A DNA stretch of 49,127 bases from positions 1-49,127 of the forward strand of contig CAYRUQ010000009.1 in NCBI GenBank assembly GCA_964427595.1, read 5' to 3'. A program made the position numbers and the translations under genes. Shown in pieces: positions 8,819-17,873 of this stretch; position 1 is the stretch's first letter; each line of letters starts with the position of its first letter. The notes under the pieces were generated by a model. It worked only from the letters and a program-made list of their open reading frames with translations. It searched no databases and was not told where the DNA came from. The DNA comes from Enterosoma sp964427595 (GTDB lineage: Bacteria; Bacillota_I; Bacilli_A; RFN20; CAG-288).

Positions 8819-11251
8819 TCAGTCGAAAATCTTCTTTAGATGCCAAATATCTCTATTATATTCAGAGATCGTTCTATCAGATGAGAACCAACCGGAGTTA
8901 GCGATGTTGATGAGACATTTCTTCCCCCAAGAGGTTCTATCAAGATAGAGAGATTCAATGACTTTAGAGGCTCGACAATAAGAGTGGAAGTCCTCTAAAA
9001 CCATGAACTCATCGTTTCTATACATGATCTCATCATAGATGAGGCGGAATTGATCCTTGTCAGGAGTGATGGTGCCATCGATTAATGCATCCATAACATT
9101 CTTGACATGAGGATCGTTGTTATAGACATTCCAAGGATTGTAGGAGTTGTTGAATTTCTTAGTTTTGACCTCATCTTCATTCATGCCGAAGATGACGATG
9201 TTATCCTCACCGACGAAGTTTGCAATCTCGACATTAGCGCCATCTAATGTACCTAAAGTGACAGCACCATTCATCATGAACTTCATGTTGGAAGTGCCGC
9301 TAGCTTCTTTACCGGCCAGTGAGATTTGCTCAGATATATCAGTAGCAGGAATGATGATTTCTGCTTTGGAAACATCGTAATTTTCTATAAAGACAACTTT
9401 CATATATTTACTGATGTCTTTATCTTGTTCAATCATCTTAGAAACTGCCAAGATGAGTTCGATTATCTTCTTAGCTAAGGTGTAGGAAGGAGCGGCTTTA
9501 GCGCCGAAGATATAAGTATGTGGATAGATCTTAAAGGTAGAATCAGCTTTCATCTTCTGATAAAGGTGGATGATTCTAAAGACATTGAGAAGCTGCCTCT
9601 TATAAGCATGTAATCTCTTGATTTGTGAATCAAAGATAGAATCAGGGTCGATAGTGAGTCCGTTATGTTCTTTGACATAAGAAGCTAAAGCGAGTTTATT
9701 TTCTTTCTTGATAGCGTTGAGTTTTTCATAAACTGATTTGTTCTTATCATCATCAGCATAAGCGAGCAAGTCTTTTAAAGATTCCGGATTCTTGATGAAG
9801 TCATCACCAATTAGTGAAGTGATGTAATCGCTAAGACGAGGATTGCTCACCAATAAGAAACGGCGATGAGAGATACCATTAGTCTTGTTGTTGAATTTCT
9901 CAGGATAGAGAGAGTAAAGATCAGCGAAAGTCTGACTCTTTAAGATCTGAGTGTGTAAGTTAGCGACGCCGTTGACTGAATAAGCGATATGAATCGCTAA
10001 CTGACACATGTTAACATTGCCATCTCTGATGATCAGAGAATTAGCGATCTTATCTTCAGGGACACCAGCTTGTCTCATCTTTTGAAGGCTTCTTCTATTG
10101 ATTTCCTCGATGATCATATAGACACGAGGAGCGACAGAAGCAATATATCTGCAAGGCCATTTTTCTAAGGCTTCCGGCATGACCGTGTGATTAGTGAAAG
10201 CAAAGCACTTATGACAGACCTCCATCGCTTCTTCCCAGCCATAATCATATTCATCCATCAAGACACGCATCAATTCAGGAATCGATAAGATAGGATGAGT
10301 GTCGTTTAATTGGAAGACATAGTGTTCATGGAAGTGATCGAGATTTCCATAATTGCTCTTCTCTCTAGCGACGGCTGACTGAATGCCGGCTGAGACTAAA
10401 AAGTATTGTTGCCTCAGTCTTAAAAGCTTACCTTCTTCAGTGGAATCATCAGGATAAAGACCATGTGTGATATCACGGATGAACTTAAGATAGCTGTTGA
10501 AGTTAGCGGAAGTAGGAAGCTCATTATCAGAAGGCTCAGCATACCAAAGACGAAGAGTATTAGTCACTTGATTTTGATAACCGATAATCGGAACATCATA
10601 GGGGACAGCTAAAACAGAATAGGCGTTAGCAGTTCGCCATCTGACAAGTCCGTCTTCATCTCTGTAAGTCTCTGGATTTCCATAAAACTTAACAGTGATA
10701 GCTTCATTAGGTTTTCTGATCTCCCAAGGGAAGCCGTCTAATAACCAGGTATCAGGATATTCTTCTTGGCGTCCGTTTCTGATCTTCTGACGGAAGAAAC
10801 CATATTCATAACGGATGCAGTTTCCATGTCCTGGAATTCCTAAAGATGCGATTGAATCCATGAAACAAGCTGCTAATCTGCCAAGTCCACCATTTCCTAA
10901 ACCGGCATCAGGTTCTTGAACTCTCAGCTCATCAAAATCGATTCCAAGTTCATTTAAGGCATCTTTGATGTCAGTGAGGATGCCGAGATTATATAAATCA
11001 GTAGTGAGTAATCTTCCAACTAAGAATTCCATCGAAAAATAGATGAGTTGTTTCTTGCCTTCTTTCCTAGTTTTATCCTTGCAGATCTTAGCGTGAACAT
11101 TAGCGTAATCTCTGACGATAGTCGCTAATATATCATAGAGGTTCAGAGGAGATAATTCGCTAGGATCTCTTCCGTATTTCTGAATGCATCTATTCGTGAA
11201 GTCCTTCTTAAAGTACTCTTTAAATTCATCACCGTGCTTGATATCAATCAT
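8819..11251 (-). CDS. glgP: Glycogen/starch phosphorylase
   Basis: An 810-aa GT35 phosphorylase that releases glucose-1-phosphate from alpha-1,4-glucans using phosphate and pyridoxal phosphate. Visible family motifs include EPDAGLGNGGLGRLAACFMDS, QLNDTHP and, around residue 655, EASGTSNMKFMMNG with the PLP-binding lysine, followed by TLGTLDGANVEI. Length is normal. The ATG has GAGAGG about twelve bases upstream. It lies 16 bases after glgB, so synthesis (branching) and mobilisation of the storage polymer are in one operon. The glucose-1-phosphate adenylyltransferase and glycogen synthase genes usually found with these are not in the window. Confidence 0.97.
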   Translation of the reverse strand: MIDIKHGDEFKEYFKKDFTNRCIQKYGRDPSELSPLNLYDILATIVRDYANVHAKICKDKTRKEGKKQLIYFSMEFLVGRLLTTDLYNLGILTDIKDALNELGIDFDELRVQEPDAGLGNGGLGRLAACFMDSIASLGIPGHGNCIRYEYGFFRQKIRNGRQEEYPDTWLLDGFPWEIRKPNEAITVKFYGNPETYRDEDGLVRWRTANAYSVLAVPYDVPIIGYQNQVTNTLRLWYAEPSDNELPTSANFNSYLKFIRDITHGLYPDDSTEEGKLLRLRQQYFLVSAGIQSAVAREKSNYGNLDHFHEHYVFQLNDTHPILSIPELMRVLMDEYDYGWEEAMEVCHKCFAFTNHTVMPEALEKWPCRYIASVAPRVYMIIEEINRRSLQKMRQAGVPEDKIANSLIIRDGNVNMCQLAIHIAYSVNGVANLHTQILKSQTFADLYSLYPEKFNNKTNGISHRRFLLVSNPRLSDYITSLIGDDFIKNPESLKDLLAYADDDKNKSVYEKLNAIKKENKLALASYVKEHNGLTIDPDSIFDSQIKRLHAYKRQLLNVFRIIHLYQKMKADSTFKIYPHTYIFGAKAAPSYTLAKKIIELILAVSKMIEQDKDISKYMKVVFIENYDVSKAEIIIPATDISEQISLAGKEASGTSNMKFMMNGAVTLGTLDGANVEIANFVGEDNIVIFGMNEDEVKTKKFNNSYNPWNVYNNDPHVKNVMDALIDGTITPDKDQFRLIYDEIMYRNDEFMVLEDFHSYCRASKVIESLYLDRTSWGKKCLINIANSGWFSSDRTISEYNRDIWHLKKIFD

Positions 11252-11267
11252 TTAAATATTTTTCCTC

Positions 11268-13166
11268 TCAGTTCTTGTGGTAGAGCATATCTAAACCGCT
11301 CTTAGTGACGTATGGTCTTTTCTTCTCTTCCTCTTCTTTCTTATAAAGGAGATAAATAGCACCGAAAGATGGCAGCTTCAAAGTCAACTTATACTTTTGG
11401 TTATGGATGCCGTTTCCATAAGTAACAAGCGGATTAGGATTGAATTGATTCCAACCTCCATAACAAGCTTTGTCAGTGTTTAAGATCTCGACATAAGTCC
11501 CTTCATATGGAACGCCTAAATCATAATCCCAATAGAAATTAGATGTCATGTTGAAGAGGAAGACGATGCATTCGCTCTCACTTTCTCTCTTAAAAGCATA
11601 GACGCTCTGATTGGCATTATCAGCCATGATCCATTGGAAATTGATCGGATCATACTCACCTTTGAACATACAAGGATGAGAAGTGTAGATATGATTCAAA
11701 TCCTTGATCAAGTTCTGAATACCTTGATGCTTAGGGTAATCAAGGATATTGAAAGCGACCGGATCATATTCTTTCCATTCATCAAAGGTGGCTATCTCGT
11801 TACCCATGAAATTGAGTTTCTTACCAGGATGCGCATATTGATAAGCGTAGAGATTTCTGACGTTAGCAAACTTATTTTCATAATCGCCCCACATCTTATT
11901 GACGATAGAGCCTTTCATATGGACGACTTCATCATGTGATAAAGGAAGAAGGAAGTTTTCAGAATAAAAGTACATCATCGAAAAACTCAGTTGATTGTGG
12001 ATGTATTTTCGATAAATCGGATCTTTGGAATAATACTTGAGCGTATCATTCATCCATCCTAAATCCCATTTGTAGTCGAATAACAAACCTTCACTAAATT
12101 CTCCTTTAGTGACATGACCATAAGCTGAGGAATCCTCAGCGATCATCATGACATCTGGATGAAGAGCGTGCATGTATCCGTTTGCCCTTTTAACAAACTC
12201 GACTGCACCTTCATTGACTCCTTTATCAGAGTTTCCATCCCAGTAGATGATGTTAGCTACCGCATCGAAACGGAAACCATCGATGTTAAAGACATCAGTG
12301 AAGAAGAGCAGGGATGAGATCAAAAAGCTTCTGACTGGATCTTTTCCTAAATCGAAGTTCTTAGTTCCCCACTCGGAATACTCGTGTTCATTTGAATATT
12401 CAAAGACACAAGAACCATCGAATTTCTCTAAACCAAATGAGTCGACGGCAAAATGAACAGGGACGAAGTCCATGATGAATCCGATGCCATTTTGATGGAG
12501 TTTCTCGATGAAAGTAGCGAAATCTTCAGGAGTTCCCCATCTGCCATCAATCGCAAAATAACCTAAGCTTTGATAACCCCAAGATTTATCATTGGGGTAG
12601 GAAGTGACAGGTAAAGCTTCAACATGGGTATAGCCCATCTCTTTCAAATAGGGGATCAAAACATCGGCAAGCTCCGCATAAGTGTAGAGACTTCCATCTT
12701 CCTTTCTCTTCCAAGTTCCAAAATGAAACTCATAAATAGAGACAGGTTTATCAAAATTACGGTCACGTGTCTTCAGATACTTAGCATCATCGATCTTGAT
12801 TTTGTTGATATCAAAAATAAAAGAGCAGCCTCTCTCTCCAACCTCATTTCTGAAAGCGAAAGGATCTTGCTTATCTTTCCAATATCCATCGCATCCTAAG
12901 ATGTGAAATTTATATTTTTGACCTTCAATATCACCTGGAACGAACAACTCATAAAGACCACGATAATCTAATTTATTCATCGTGTAACCATCAGGATTCC
13001 AATCATTGAAGTCGCCGATCAGTTGCACTTCTTCTGCTAATGGGCAATAGACCCGAAATATGTATCCTGTGACCTGATCACGCTCAACCTTATGAGCCCC
13101 AAAATATTTGTAGGCGTTAGGACAATGACCTTGCAAGTAGCTGTCAAAAAAAGCTAGGTTAGGCAT
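11268..13166 (-). CDS. glgB: 1,4-alpha-glucan branching enzyme
   Basis: A GH13 enzyme of about 632 aa that moves alpha-1,4 chain ends to alpha-1,6 branch points in glycogen. A CBM48-like N-terminal domain (VQLIGDFNDWNPDGY) precedes the catalytic barrel. The barrel shows DFVPVHF, the nucleophile region DGFRFDAVANI, the acid/base region MMIAEDSS and the transition-state Asp in LSHDEVVH. The all-beta C-terminal domain follows. I chose ATG at 13166 (MPNLAFF), ten bases after GGAGG; an in-frame GTG six codons upstream would put this site inside the gene. It has its own promoter and is followed by glgP. Confidence 0.96.
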   Translation of the reverse strand: MPNLAFFDSYLQGHCPNAYKYFGAHKVERDQVTGYIFRVYCPLAEEVQLIGDFNDWNPDGYTMNKLDYRGLYELFVPGDIEGQKYKFHILGCDGYWKDKQDPFAFRNEVGERGCSFIFDINKIKIDDAKYLKTRDRNFDKPVSIYEFHFGTWKRKEDGSLYTYAELADVLIPYLKEMGYTHVEALPVTSYPNDKSWGYQSLGYFAIDGRWGTPEDFATFIEKLHQNGIGFIMDFVPVHFAVDSFGLEKFDGSCVFEYSNEHEYSEWGTKNFDLGKDPVRSFLISSLLFFTDVFNIDGFRFDAVANIIYWDGNSDKGVNEGAVEFVKRANGYMHALHPDVMMIAEDSSAYGHVTKGEFSEGLLFDYKWDLGWMNDTLKYYSKDPIYRKYIHNQLSFSMMYFYSENFLLPLSHDEVVHMKGSIVNKMWGDYENKFANVRNLYAYQYAHPGKKLNFMGNEIATFDEWKEYDPVAFNILDYPKHQGIQNLIKDLNHIYTSHPCMFKGEYDPINFQWIMADNANQSVYAFKRESESECIVFLFNMTSNFYWDYDLGVPYEGTYVEILNTDKACYGGWNQFNPNPLVTYGNGIHNQKYKLTLKLPSFGAIYLLYKKEEEEKKRPYVTKSGLDMLYHKN

Positions 13167-13194
13167 CAATCTTTGATCCTCCACTTCCTCAAAA

Positions 13195-13223
13195 ATTATA
13201 ACACACAGAAATAATCTTTTTTA
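13195..13223 (-). promoter_or_regulatory. Extended -10 promoter of glgB-glgP
   Basis: On the minus strand a perfect TATAAT (13200-13195) is preceded by TGT, an extended -10. At 17 bases the -35 is weak (TAAAAA). The start codon is 28 bases downstream and GGAGG lies in between. Confidence 0.55.
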
Positions 13224-13234
13224 TTTATTAAAAA

Positions 13235-13257
13235 AGTCCCTTTTACAAAAAGAGACT
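13235..13257 (-). other. Terminator-shaped hairpin between ackA and glgB
   Basis: Ten-base arms (13235-13244 and 13248-13257, one wobble) enclose a three-base loop, followed on the minus strand by five T. The shape is that of an intrinsic terminator pointing at glgB, but no minus-strand gene ends here and the glgB promoter lies downstream. It may block transcription running antisense out of ackA, or shape the ackA promoter region. The structure is clear; the role is not. Confidence 0.45.
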
Positions 13258-13301
13258 GAAAGACTAAAATAAAATGCGTTGTTTTCAAAGGAGAAATCAC
13301 A

Positions 13302-14555
13302 ATGTCAAAACCAGTCAAAATAATGTGCGTAAATTCCGGCTCTTCCTCTCTTAAATTTAAGCTCTATGAGATGGATGAGAAAATCAAAACTGTCACTAAG
13401 CTCGCTGAGAAAGCAGAGTGCTTGAAAGTTCTCTCTTCCGGTATCATCGAGAGAATCGGGCATGATGATGCAATCTTCACTATCAAGGATAAAGAAGAGA
13501 ATAAAACGAGAAAGGTTCTTCCTGTTAAAGATCATTTCGAAGCGGCTGAACTCGTTTTAAACGGACTCATCGAACAGAAAGCTATCGCTGATTACTCGGA
13601 GATCAGCGCCATCGGTAACAGAATCGTTCAAGGTGGAAAATACTTCTCTGATTCTGCTATCTTAGATGATGATACTGTAGAGAAGATTAAGTCTTTGATT
13701 CCTTTAGCTCCTCTTCATAATCCTGCTCATCTCACCTGCTACCATGCTTTTAAGAAAGTTCTTCCTAATGTCGGTCAAGTGGCTGTTTTTGACACTGCTT
13801 TCCATCAGACGATGGAACCTAAAGAATACATCTATCCTCTCCCTTATGAGTATTATGAAAAATATGCTGTCCGTCGCTATGGCGCTCACGGAACTAGCCA
13901 TAAATATCTCTCAATTTATGCCAAAGAAAAATACTTCCCTAACCAAGAACATGTGAATATTGTCACATTACATATCGGTAGTGGCGCTTCTGTTTGTGCA
14001 ATTAAAGATGGTAAGTGTATCGCCACCTCGATGGGTCTCACTCCCTTAGCTGGTGTCATGATGGGTACAAGAACTGGTGATATCGATCCTTCAATCATGA
14101 CTTATTTGATGTCATGCACTGGAAAGAGCGCTGAAGAGATTTATCAAATCTATAACCACGAATCTGGTATGAGAGGTGTCTCCGGTATCTCTGATGATAC
14201 GAGAGATGTTGAAGATGCCGCTGCTGAAGGAAATGGAAGAGCTATTTTAGCTATTGAGCTTTATTGCCAAAAAATCGCTGATTATATCTGCATGTATACC
14301 GGTAAACTCGGTCATGTCGATATGTTTGTCTGCGCAGCTGGTGTCTTTGAAAACGGACCTATCTTCAGAGAAGGATCTTTCAAGGCTTGCGAAGAATTAA
14401 TCGAATGTAAGATCAATCACGAGTTAAATGAAACCACTCGTTTTGGAAAGGAAGCTATCATCTCCACTCCCGATAGCAAAGTGCCCGTCGCTGTCATCCC
14501 TACTAATGAAGAATTGATGATCGCTCTTGATACACAAAGATTGCTCAACCTTTGA
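13302..14555 (+). CDS. ackA: Acetate kinase
   Basis: A 417-aa member of the acetate/sugar kinase fold, slightly longer than the usual 400. It interconverts acetyl phosphate plus ADP and acetate plus ATP, the energy-yielding end of mixed-acid fermentation. Motifs are CVNSGSSSLKFKLY at the N-terminus, FDTAFHQTM, RYGAHGTSHKYL, the phosphate-binding HIGSGASVCAI and GTRTGDIDPSI. The ATG follows AAAGGAGAAATCACA. No phosphotransacetylase gene lies nearby. A weak promoter (TTTTAC at 13241, 18 bases, TAAAAT at 13265) is possible. The two thioredoxin lipoproteins start 41 bases downstream with no clear terminator between, so they may be co-transcribed. Confidence 0.97.
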   Translation: MSKPVKIMCVNSGSSSLKFKLYEMDEKIKTVTKLAEKAECLKVLSSGIIERIGHDDAIFTIKDKEENKTRKVLPVKDHFEAAELVLNGLIEQKAIADYSEISAIGNRIVQGGKYFSDSAILDDDTVEKIKSLIPLAPLHNPAHLTCYHAFKKVLPNVGQVAVFDTAFHQTMEPKEYIYPLPYEYYEKYAVRRYGAHGTSHKYLSIYAKEKYFPNQEHVNIVTLHIGSGASVCAIKDGKCIATSMGLTPLAGVMMGTRTGDIDPSIMTYLMSCTGKSAEEIYQIYNHESGMRGVSGISDDTRDVEDAAAEGNGRAILAIELYCQKIADYICMYTGKLGHVDMFVCAAGVFENGPIFREGSFKACEELIECKINHELNETTRFGKEAIISTPDSKVPVAVIPTNEELMIALDTQRLLNL

Positions 14556-14596
14556 ACTGACTCTTCTTTAATCTTTAATATTAGGTAGGAGGCATT

Positions 14597-15706
14597 ATGA
14601 ACAAAAAACTGTTACTGACAGCACTTTGTATGCTCCTTCCTCTTACTTCCTGCACAAATGATGGTATGATTGACATTCAAGATAAGATTCTGACCTATAA
14701 ATCGGAATATGTTGACGCTCCGATCGTCTTACAGACACTTGATGAACTGAATAATATCGTCAGACATGATGATGTGATTCTTTATGTTTATTCAAGTTCT
14801 TGTTCCTCTTGTTCTTTGTTAGAAGATGAGATTTTAGAATACATCGCTGAGACCCATATCATCATTTACCAGGTCGACATTAATCTTTACACAGAAGCTT
14901 ATCAGAGCGTTGATAATTCAACAGGCAGTTACGCCTATTTATATCCGCAAATCAAAGGAACTCCTACTCTTCTTTTTTATCGTGGCGGACAACTGAAAAA
15001 TGCCGTTGTCAATGGTATCTCAGTAGGTTCTTTTAAGTCGACTGTTGAAAAATATATTGTCGACTATAATTACTACTCTTTAAACACCTATAAAAAGAGT
15101 GGAAGTCGTTATTATCTTTATCAACAAGATGAAGATGAAAGCGATGATTATTTCTCCACTTCTGTTTTAGATGAATTCCTTTCGGAAAATGAAGAAGCTA
15201 CGATCCTCTTCACATGGAGGAGCTGCTCTGATTGTAGTGAATATAAAAGCTATGTTTTAGAACCTTATTTGTATGAGACTGGTAAGAAGATCTACTACTT
15301 TGAGACTGATAACTTCGCTTTGGCAAGACGCTCTGACGATGAAGCTATAGCTACACTCGGTTCAACTTACTGGTCAAATCTCACCTCTAAGTTTCATTTA
15401 GATTATGGATCAGTAGATAGCTATGGAAATTTCTGTGGTGTAGTTCCTAGTATCATCTCTTACAACAAGGACGGATATGAATTATCTATCTTCAGAAACG
15501 ATAGCGGCTATCTGAGAGATGAAGAAGGAAAGCTATACTATGAAACTTCCTTTTATGATGAAGTCAAAGCTTTAAGATCTAATACCACAGTTGAAGAAGG
15601 TGATAGCACCTCTTCTTCCTATCAAAAAGCGATATCAGAACTGAGGGAAAAAGCTTTCGACCTCGAAAAAGAGCTCTGCACCACATTTCTTGAAGAACAC
15701 TTATGA
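14597..15706 (+). CDS. Lipoprotein with two thioredoxin-like CxxC domains
   Basis: A 369-aa predicted lipoprotein: signal peptide MNKKLLLTALCMLLPLTSC with lipobox LTSC and lipidated Cys19. Two thioredoxin-like modules follow. The first has C69-S-S-C72 after a hydrophobic strand (VILYVYSSS) and a cis-Pro-like GTPTLLFY near 121-128. The second has C210-S-D-C213 after ATILFTW. It probably acts outside the membrane in thiol-disulfide exchange, but substrate and direction (oxidase, reductase or isomerase) cannot be read. The start is supported by TAGGAGG five bases upstream. Its stop overlaps the next lipoprotein gene (ATGA), so the two are coupled. I do not recognise a named family. Confidence 0.8.
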   Translation: MNKKLLLTALCMLLPLTSCTNDGMIDIQDKILTYKSEYVDAPIVLQTLDELNNIVRHDDVILYVYSSSCSSCSLLEDEILEYIAETHIIIYQVDINLYTEAYQSVDNSTGSYAYLYPQIKGTPTLLFYRGGQLKNAVVNGISVGSFKSTVEKYIVDYNYYSLNTYKKSGSRYYLYQQDEDESDDYFSTSVLDEFLSENEEATILFTWRSCSDCSEYKSYVLEPYLYETGKKIYYFETDNFALARRSDDEAIATLGSTYWSNLTSKFHLDYGSVDSYGNFCGVVPSIISYNKDGYELSIFRNDSGYLRDEEGKLYYETSFYDEVKALRSNTTVEEGDSTSSSYQKAISELREKAFDLEKELCTTFLEEHL

Positions 15707-16554
15707 GTAAACTGAAATATCTTTCTTTATTTTTGATCCTACCTTTCCTTCAATCTTGTTCGAATAGTGAGATCGTAAAAGTTCCTCTTTTTGATTGCTC
15801 ATTCGTCGTTAATGAGATTGAAGGACAAGAAAGATATTATGCCTTAAATCTTGAGACTGATGACATTGAAGAGTTGATAGAAAAGAAAGCCGACTTCCTT
15901 CTTTATGTGTTCGTTCCCGGATGTGGAACTTGTGAGACTTTTCCAATCACCTTAAATGGATATCTAAAAGAGAACCAAGTTGTGATCAACTATTGCCTTT
16001 TAGGTGCTTATTCAAGGGTTGATGCCTCTCTACCTTCTCTTGATGGTTCTTCCTTTGTATTCTTTAATGATGGTAAAGTGAGTGAGGTTTTAGATCTAAA
16101 TGATTACGCTTTAGACTCTGAAGGCTTCGCTTCGATGATGGATGAATACACCTATCAAACCGGTGTTGAAATAATCAATCCTGTTTATATCGAAAGCTAT
16201 TTTTCAAACTATTACGCCAACTTTGTTTTTGAAGATTTACTAGCTGAGCAACCTGAGACTGGCTATTTTTATCAGAATGATATAGAAGAGATTAAAAAAG
16301 ACAGCACTCTTCTTTTAGTTGATGAAGATGCTGTCTCTGATTTTACCCAATTAACTACTGCTTTAAATGACTCTACTTTCGACAAGATTGCCTTTATTTC
16401 CGATGATTTAAAAGAGGATGAAGAAGCTCTTAAATCCTATCTTGGTATCGAAGAAATAGGAACTTATACTTTAATTTCTTACTTAAACGGAGAAGCTATC
16501 TCGATCACTTCCGATTCTTCCTTAAGCTTTATTCTCCAGGATGATTTTATCTAA
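15703..16554 (+). CDS. Thioredoxin-fold lipoprotein with one CGTC motif
   Basis: A 283-aa predicted lipoprotein with signal peptide, lipobox LQSC and Cys19. One thioredoxin-like module has C74-G-T-C77 after FLLYVFVPG. The second half (about 170-283) seems to be another thioredoxin-like fold without CxxC (STLLLVDEDAVSDFTQL, KIAFISDDL). It therefore looks like a paralogue of the preceding gene in which the second active site has been lost. Translation is coupled through an ATGA overlap. The 3' end overlaps the convergent DHH gene by 33 bases. A joint extracytoplasmic redox role with its neighbour is inferred. Confidence 0.77.
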   Translation: MSKLKYLSLFLILPFLQSCSNSEIVKVPLFDCSFVVNEIEGQERYYALNLETDDIEELIEKKADFLLYVFVPGCGTCETFPITLNGYLKENQVVINYCLLGAYSRVDASLPSLDGSSFVFFNDGKVSEVLDLNDYALDSEGFASMMDEYTYQTGVEIINPVYIESYFSNYYANFVFEDLLAEQPETGYFYQNDIEEIKKDSTLLLVDEDAVSDFTQLTTALNDSTFDKIAFISDDLKEDEEALKSYLGIEEIGTYTLISYLNGEAISITSDSSLSFILQDDFI

Positions 16555-17523
16555 CGCATTTAGAAGCTTAGGAAGTTCATCTAAAGAAGTAAGTCGACAA
16601 CCAGCAGCATAATCATGTCCGCCTCCGTTAAAGATGCGGGCTATTTTTTCAATGACGATAGAAGAAGAACGGATGGAGACTCGATAATCGTTCTTATCAG
16701 GATCAAAGGTGATAGAAGCGATGACTTTAGCTTCTTTTAAATCACGGAGGATATTGATATGAAGATTACCTTCCATCGTAGTCATGTTCAAGTTCTTCAA
16801 ATCATCTTTATCGATGACATAATAAGCAGTTCCTGCATCAGTGACTTTGTAATTGTTAAGACAGTACTTTAAGATGTTGATCTTTCTTTCATCAGTAGCA
16901 TACATGCGGTTATAGATTTCAGTTTTATCAACCCCACAATCAAGAAGAGCACCCGCTAATCTTAAAGTTGCACCATCAGTATCTTGATATAAGAAACGAC
17001 CGGTATCTCCGACGATTCCGATATAGAAATATGAAGCAGCCGCTAAAGAAAGCCTATATCTTCTTGATCTAGATAAAGCGAATAAAGCTAAAATCTCAGC
17101 CGCAGCTGGTCTAGTAGGAAAGACCGCTTGAACATTTCCGAAATCCTTTTCAATCTCAGGTTTATTATGATGGTCGATCTTGACTACTAACTTAGCTTGA
17201 GAGAGATGATTATTGCTGACTCTCAAAGAATCGGCCACATCCACAGTGATAGCAATATGCTCTTTATGATAATCTCCCTCAGTCAGTTCATCAGGTTTTG
17301 GAAAGAGAATCGGTATCAAATTAGGATCAACATCACCGACACAATAAACTTCTTTATTAGGGAAGTTATCTTTAATCCAAGTGGCTAAACCATATTGAGA
17401 ACCTAATGCATCAAAATCAGGAGAATTATGACGATAGATGATGAAACGGTTGTTCTCTTTGATGATCCTCAAAATTTCCTTAAAAACATTACGCATTCTT
17501 CTAATTTCATCATCGTTGATCAT
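16522..17523 (-). CDS. DHH/DHHA1-family phosphoesterase (NrnA-like)
   Basis: A 333-aa protein of the bifunctional oligoribonuclease/PAP phosphatase type. The DHH domain shows RHNSPDFDALGSQ near the N-terminus (metal-binding DxD), a VDVAD motif and KIDHHNKPE (the DHH triad). The DHHA1 domain ends with GGGHDYAAGC. NrnA enzymes hydrolyse short oligonucleotides and 3',5'-pAp; related proteins cleave pApA from cyclic-di-AMP turnover, and the exact substrate cannot be settled here. I chose ATG at 17523 with GAGAGGG upstream, because the longer frame begins at a TTG that precedes this site. It is cytoplasmic and monocistronic, convergent with the lipoprotein pair. Confidence 0.92.
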   Translation of the reverse strand: MINDDEIRRMRNVFKEILRIIKENNRFIIYRHNSPDFDALGSQYGLATWIKDNFPNKEVYCVGDVDPNLIPILFPKPDELTEGDYHKEHIAITVDVADSLRVSNNHLSQAKLVVKIDHHNKPEIEKDFGNVQAVFPTRPAAAEILALFALSRSRRYRLSLAAASYFYIGIVGDTGRFLYQDTDGATLRLAGALLDCGVDKTEIYNRMYATDERKINILKYCLNNYKVTDAGTAYYVIDKDDLKNLNMTTMEGNLHINILRDLKEAKVIASITFDPDKNDYRVSIRSSSIVIEKIARIFNGGGHDYAAGCRLTSLDELPKLLNALDKIILENKA

Positions 17524-17656
17524 ATTTTTGTTCCCTCTCAATAATTTTTCTATTTTATCAAAAGTATAAAAGCAAAACCATTATTGAATGAAGATTATAA
17601 AATTGAGTTTTCTTTTCAAAACACATAATTTCTTTACTTTATCGGCAAAAATTTAC

Positions 17657-17685
17657 TTGAAGGAAAAGGGTGAATGGTGTATCTT
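17657..17685 (+). promoter_or_regulatory. Promoter of tRNA-Arg
   Basis: TTGAAG (17657-17662), a 17-base spacer and TATCTT (17680-17685) end ten bases before the tRNA. This is a plausible sigma-A promoter that would start transcription just ahead of the mature 5' end. The rest of the 17524-17695 gap shows no other feature. Confidence 0.5.
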
Positions 17686-17695
17686 ATTCACTGCT

Positions 17696-17769
17696 GGCCC
17701 TATAGCTCAGCTGGATAGAGCATCTGCCTTCTAAGCAGAGGGCCGAAGGTTCGAATCCTTCTAGGGTCA
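17696..17769 (+). tRNA. tRNA-Arg, anticodon UCU
   Basis: A 74-base cloverleaf: acceptor arms GGCCCTA/TAGGGTC (one G-T), D stem GCTC/GAGC, anticodon stem TCTGC/GCAGA with loop CTTCTAA (anticodon TCT), a five-base variable loop and T arm GAAGG-TTCGAAT-CCTTC, then discriminator A. CCA is not encoded. It reads AGA, a frequent arginine codon in the neighbouring genes. Confidence 0.97.
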
Positions 17770-17785
17770 TGTAGGAAAATAAAAT

Positions 17786-17829
17786 AGGGATTGTCAGTAA
17801 ACCGCAAGGTTAGTGATAATCCCTTTTTT
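17786..17829 (+). terminator. Terminator of tRNA-Arg with GCAA tetraloop
   Basis: AGGGATT pairs with AATCCCT, continued by a near-complete stem capped by ACC-GCAA-GGT, and followed by six T. It ends tRNA transcription on the plus strand. Confidence 0.8.
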
Positions 17830-17873
17830 ATTGTAAATTAACTAAGTAAAACGAGATATCATCTCGCCTCTAT

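Noticed and set aside
8819..13166. Complete glycogen operon
   Set aside because: Only branching enzyme and phosphorylase are present; adenylyltransferase and synthase genes are not in the window.
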